A DNA stretch of 24,195 nucleotides from Oscillospiraceae bacterium (lineage in GTDB: Bacteria > Bacillota > Clostridia > Oscillospirales > Ruminococcaceae), in the NCBI GenBank assembly GCA_028694405.1, contig JAQUTM010000009.1:1-24195 (forward strand). Direction: 5' to 3'. A model generated the notes under the pieces. That model ran no database searches and was not told the origin of the DNA. It saw nothing but the letters and a program-made list of their open reading frames with translations. A program made the translations under genes and the position numbers. Shown here one piece after another: positions 22,805-24,195 of the stretch. How positions within the stretch are numbered: the first letter of the stretch is position 1; the number at the start of each line of letters is the position of its first letter.

Positions 22805-24195
22805 TACTGGCACTGGCAGCCCTTTGCTGTTACTGTCTGTTTTTTACAAAAATTTTTGGTGTTAACAGTGCTCGCACCCCCTTTTTGGTTTTGTGCGGCA
22901 CCATTTTTTGGCTTAGCCTTTGGGGCTGCTTTAACCTGCTGCTTGCGGGCACGGCTTTTTACTTTTTGGGCGCGGCGGTAGCCGCAGGGTATGTGCTGTA
23001 TACTGCTAAAAAAACGCCGCCTGCTTTGGGCGCAAAGGCTTCCCCATCTTTTATTTCACCGGGTATGCTGTTTTTTTTAGCCTTTTCGATTTTTATTACC
23101 TTGCTGCTGGCTTTGCAAAATCCGCTTTTTACCGAGTGGGACGAATTTAGCTTTTGGGGTACTGCCGCAAAGGTGGTTAAACAGCAAAACACCTTATATT
23201 CCATTATCCCCTCAGGGCTTACCAATCGTAGCTACCCGCCGGGGCTTATTGTATTAACATATCTGTTTGAATTTTTTGCCCCTGCTTTTACCGAATGGAT
23301 TATGTTTGCCGCCTATGACATTTTATTTTTTGCTGTTTTTGCTGCGGCCGTAAGCTGCTTTAAAAATGCGCGTTGGCAGACAGCTTTTTTGGCCTTTGCG
23401 GCCCTGTGCGCAACACCTTTCTTTTTTGATGTAGTAAACCGTGAAGCCACCTTAATCCGTACCTATATGATAGCTTACGCGGATATGCCCTGTGCTATTT
23501 TATTTGGCGGCGCATTGGCCCTGTACTTCAGCACACAAAAGCCCAATCACCGCACGGTTTTGGGTGTTGCTTTGGCCTTTGCCGTGCTTGCTTTGGTAAA
23601 AGATATTGCACTGGCACTTGCCCTAATTGCCATGGTGATTATTTTAGCTGATATGCTGTTTTTTCACCTTAAAGAAATTACTTTTTTACGCTTGAAAGGC
23701 ATTTGGGCGTGGGTTTGCTCCGCCGTGGTAATGCTGCTTGCCCCCGTACTTACCTATCTAGGCTGGGGGCGTCACTTAGCGTTTTATCAGGGTGTCAGCA
23801 ACCTGGAAACCGGCGGCTCCAATAATATGAGCTTATTTGGAATGGTAATTCAAGGTGTAAAGGAAATTTTAGGCTTTGACCGCACTCCTCGCTTACAAGC
23901 CGTTTTAAACAGCATGATTGATGCTTTTTTTACACGCAAGGTTTGCATGATTGGCACAGGCGTTACCGTTGTTGTGCTTATTTTGTGCATAGTCCTTGCC
24001 GCTGCTTTGCTGTCGCAAAACCGCCGTTATCGCATTCGGTGCTTTTGGTTTGGCTTAACCGGCACCTGTGGCTTTGGCGCTTATTATCTGTTTCATACAA
24101 TCACTTACACCTATGTGTTAAAAGGCGAAGAGGGCTTGCAGCTGGCAAGCTACAACCGCTATATTTACACCTATTATCTGGGCTGGCTGATTGGC
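22783..24195 (+). CDS. GT-C-like polytopic membrane protein, 3' truncated by window edge
   Basis: An open frame from ATG at 22783 to the window end (471 codons, no stop) that begins MGAFISVILALAALCCYCLF. A GAAAGGAG site sits inside the preceding gene, whose last 22 bases it overlaps, so the two are translationally coupled. It has many hydrophobic helices. An outside loop WDEFSFWGTAAKVV (about 120-133), followed by NRSYPPGLIVLTYLF, matches the early acidic loop and PPG helix of GT-C/PMT-type glycosyltransferases. A later charged loop TLIRTYMIAYADMP lies mid-protein. It likely transfers a sugar from a polyprenyl carrier, and the sugar is unknown. The C-terminus is missing. Confidence 0.8.
   Translation, partial: MGAFISVILALAALCCYCLFFTKIFGVNSARTPFLVLCGTIFWLSLWGCFNLLLAGTAFYFLGAAVAAGYVLYTAKKTPPALGAKASPSFISPGMLFFLAFSIFITLLLALQNPLFTEWDEFSFWGTAAKVVKQQNTLYSIIPSGLTNRSYPPGLIVLTYLFEFFAPAFTEWIMFAAYDILFFAVFAAAVSCFKNARWQTAFLAFAALCATPFFFDVVNREATLIRTYMIAYADMPCAILFGGALALYFSTQKPNHRTVLGVALAFAVLALVKDIALALALIAMVIILADMLFFHLKEITFLRLKGIWAWVCSAVVMLLAPVLTYLGWGRHLAFYQGVSNLETGGSNNMSLFGMVIQGVKEILGFDRTPRLQAVLNSMIDAFFTRKVCMIGTGVTVVVLILCIVLAAALLSQNRRYRIRCFWFGLTGTCGFGAYYLFHTITYTYVLKGEEGLQLASYNRYIYTYYLGWLIG

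Overview
The window reads as low-to-moderate-GC Firmicutes DNA. Strong AGGAGG-type ribosome sites, sigma-A-like promoters, a lipoprotein sugar-binding protein and a VanW-family protein suggest a gut-type Clostridia bacterium (Oscillospiraceae/Ruminococcaceae-like). That placement is inferred from style and gene content, not from a marker gene. I saw no rRNA, tRNA, CRISPR array, transposase or phage gene.

Region 1 (1-3100, + strand): a MaoC-type hydratase cut by the window edge, a short-chain dehydrogenase/reductase, a two-part GNAT-like protein and a VanW-family protein. The first two could make or process a short 3-hydroxyacyl group, and the GNAT-like protein could transfer it. A strong bidirectional terminator (3141-3183) closes the region.

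Region 2 (3194-11118): a compact operon for galacto-N-biose/lacto-N-biose (mucin or milk-oligosaccharide core disaccharides). On the minus strand, in transcription order, it holds a lipoprotein binding protein, two permeases, a 59-residue two-helix membrane protein, a GH112 phosphorylase and an N-acetylhexosamine 1-kinase-like enzyme. A divergent AraC-family regulator faces it across a 309-base control region with a good promoter and repeated CGTTTGG half-sites. A perfect 14-bp hairpin separates the binding protein from the permeases. Another bidirectional terminator (11137-11176) ends the araC side.

Region 3 (11213-18123, - strand): a surface-glycan operon. In transcription order it encodes an MBOAT O-acyltransferase, its SGNH-type partner, two Gfo/Idh/MocA-type proteins (one lacking the usual catalytic residues), an acylneuraminate-type cytidylyltransferase of the PtmB/LegF kind and a polytopic GtrII-like glycosyltransferase.

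Region 4 (18124-19880): a 490-base AT-rich gap with a sigma-A promoter followed at once by six tandem copies of a 7-base repeat. These lead into a two-gene operon: a protein I cannot name with confidence (weak GPP34-like pattern) and a small MerR-type DNA-binding protein.

Region 5 (20099-end, + strand): a LegB-type nucleotide-sugar 4,6-dehydratase, a DUF2142 membrane protein and an overlapping GT-C-like membrane protein that runs off the window. LegB together with the PtmB/LegF-like cytidylyltransferase points to a legionaminic-acid-type nonulosonate on the cell surface. The missing pathway steps would have to lie outside the window.
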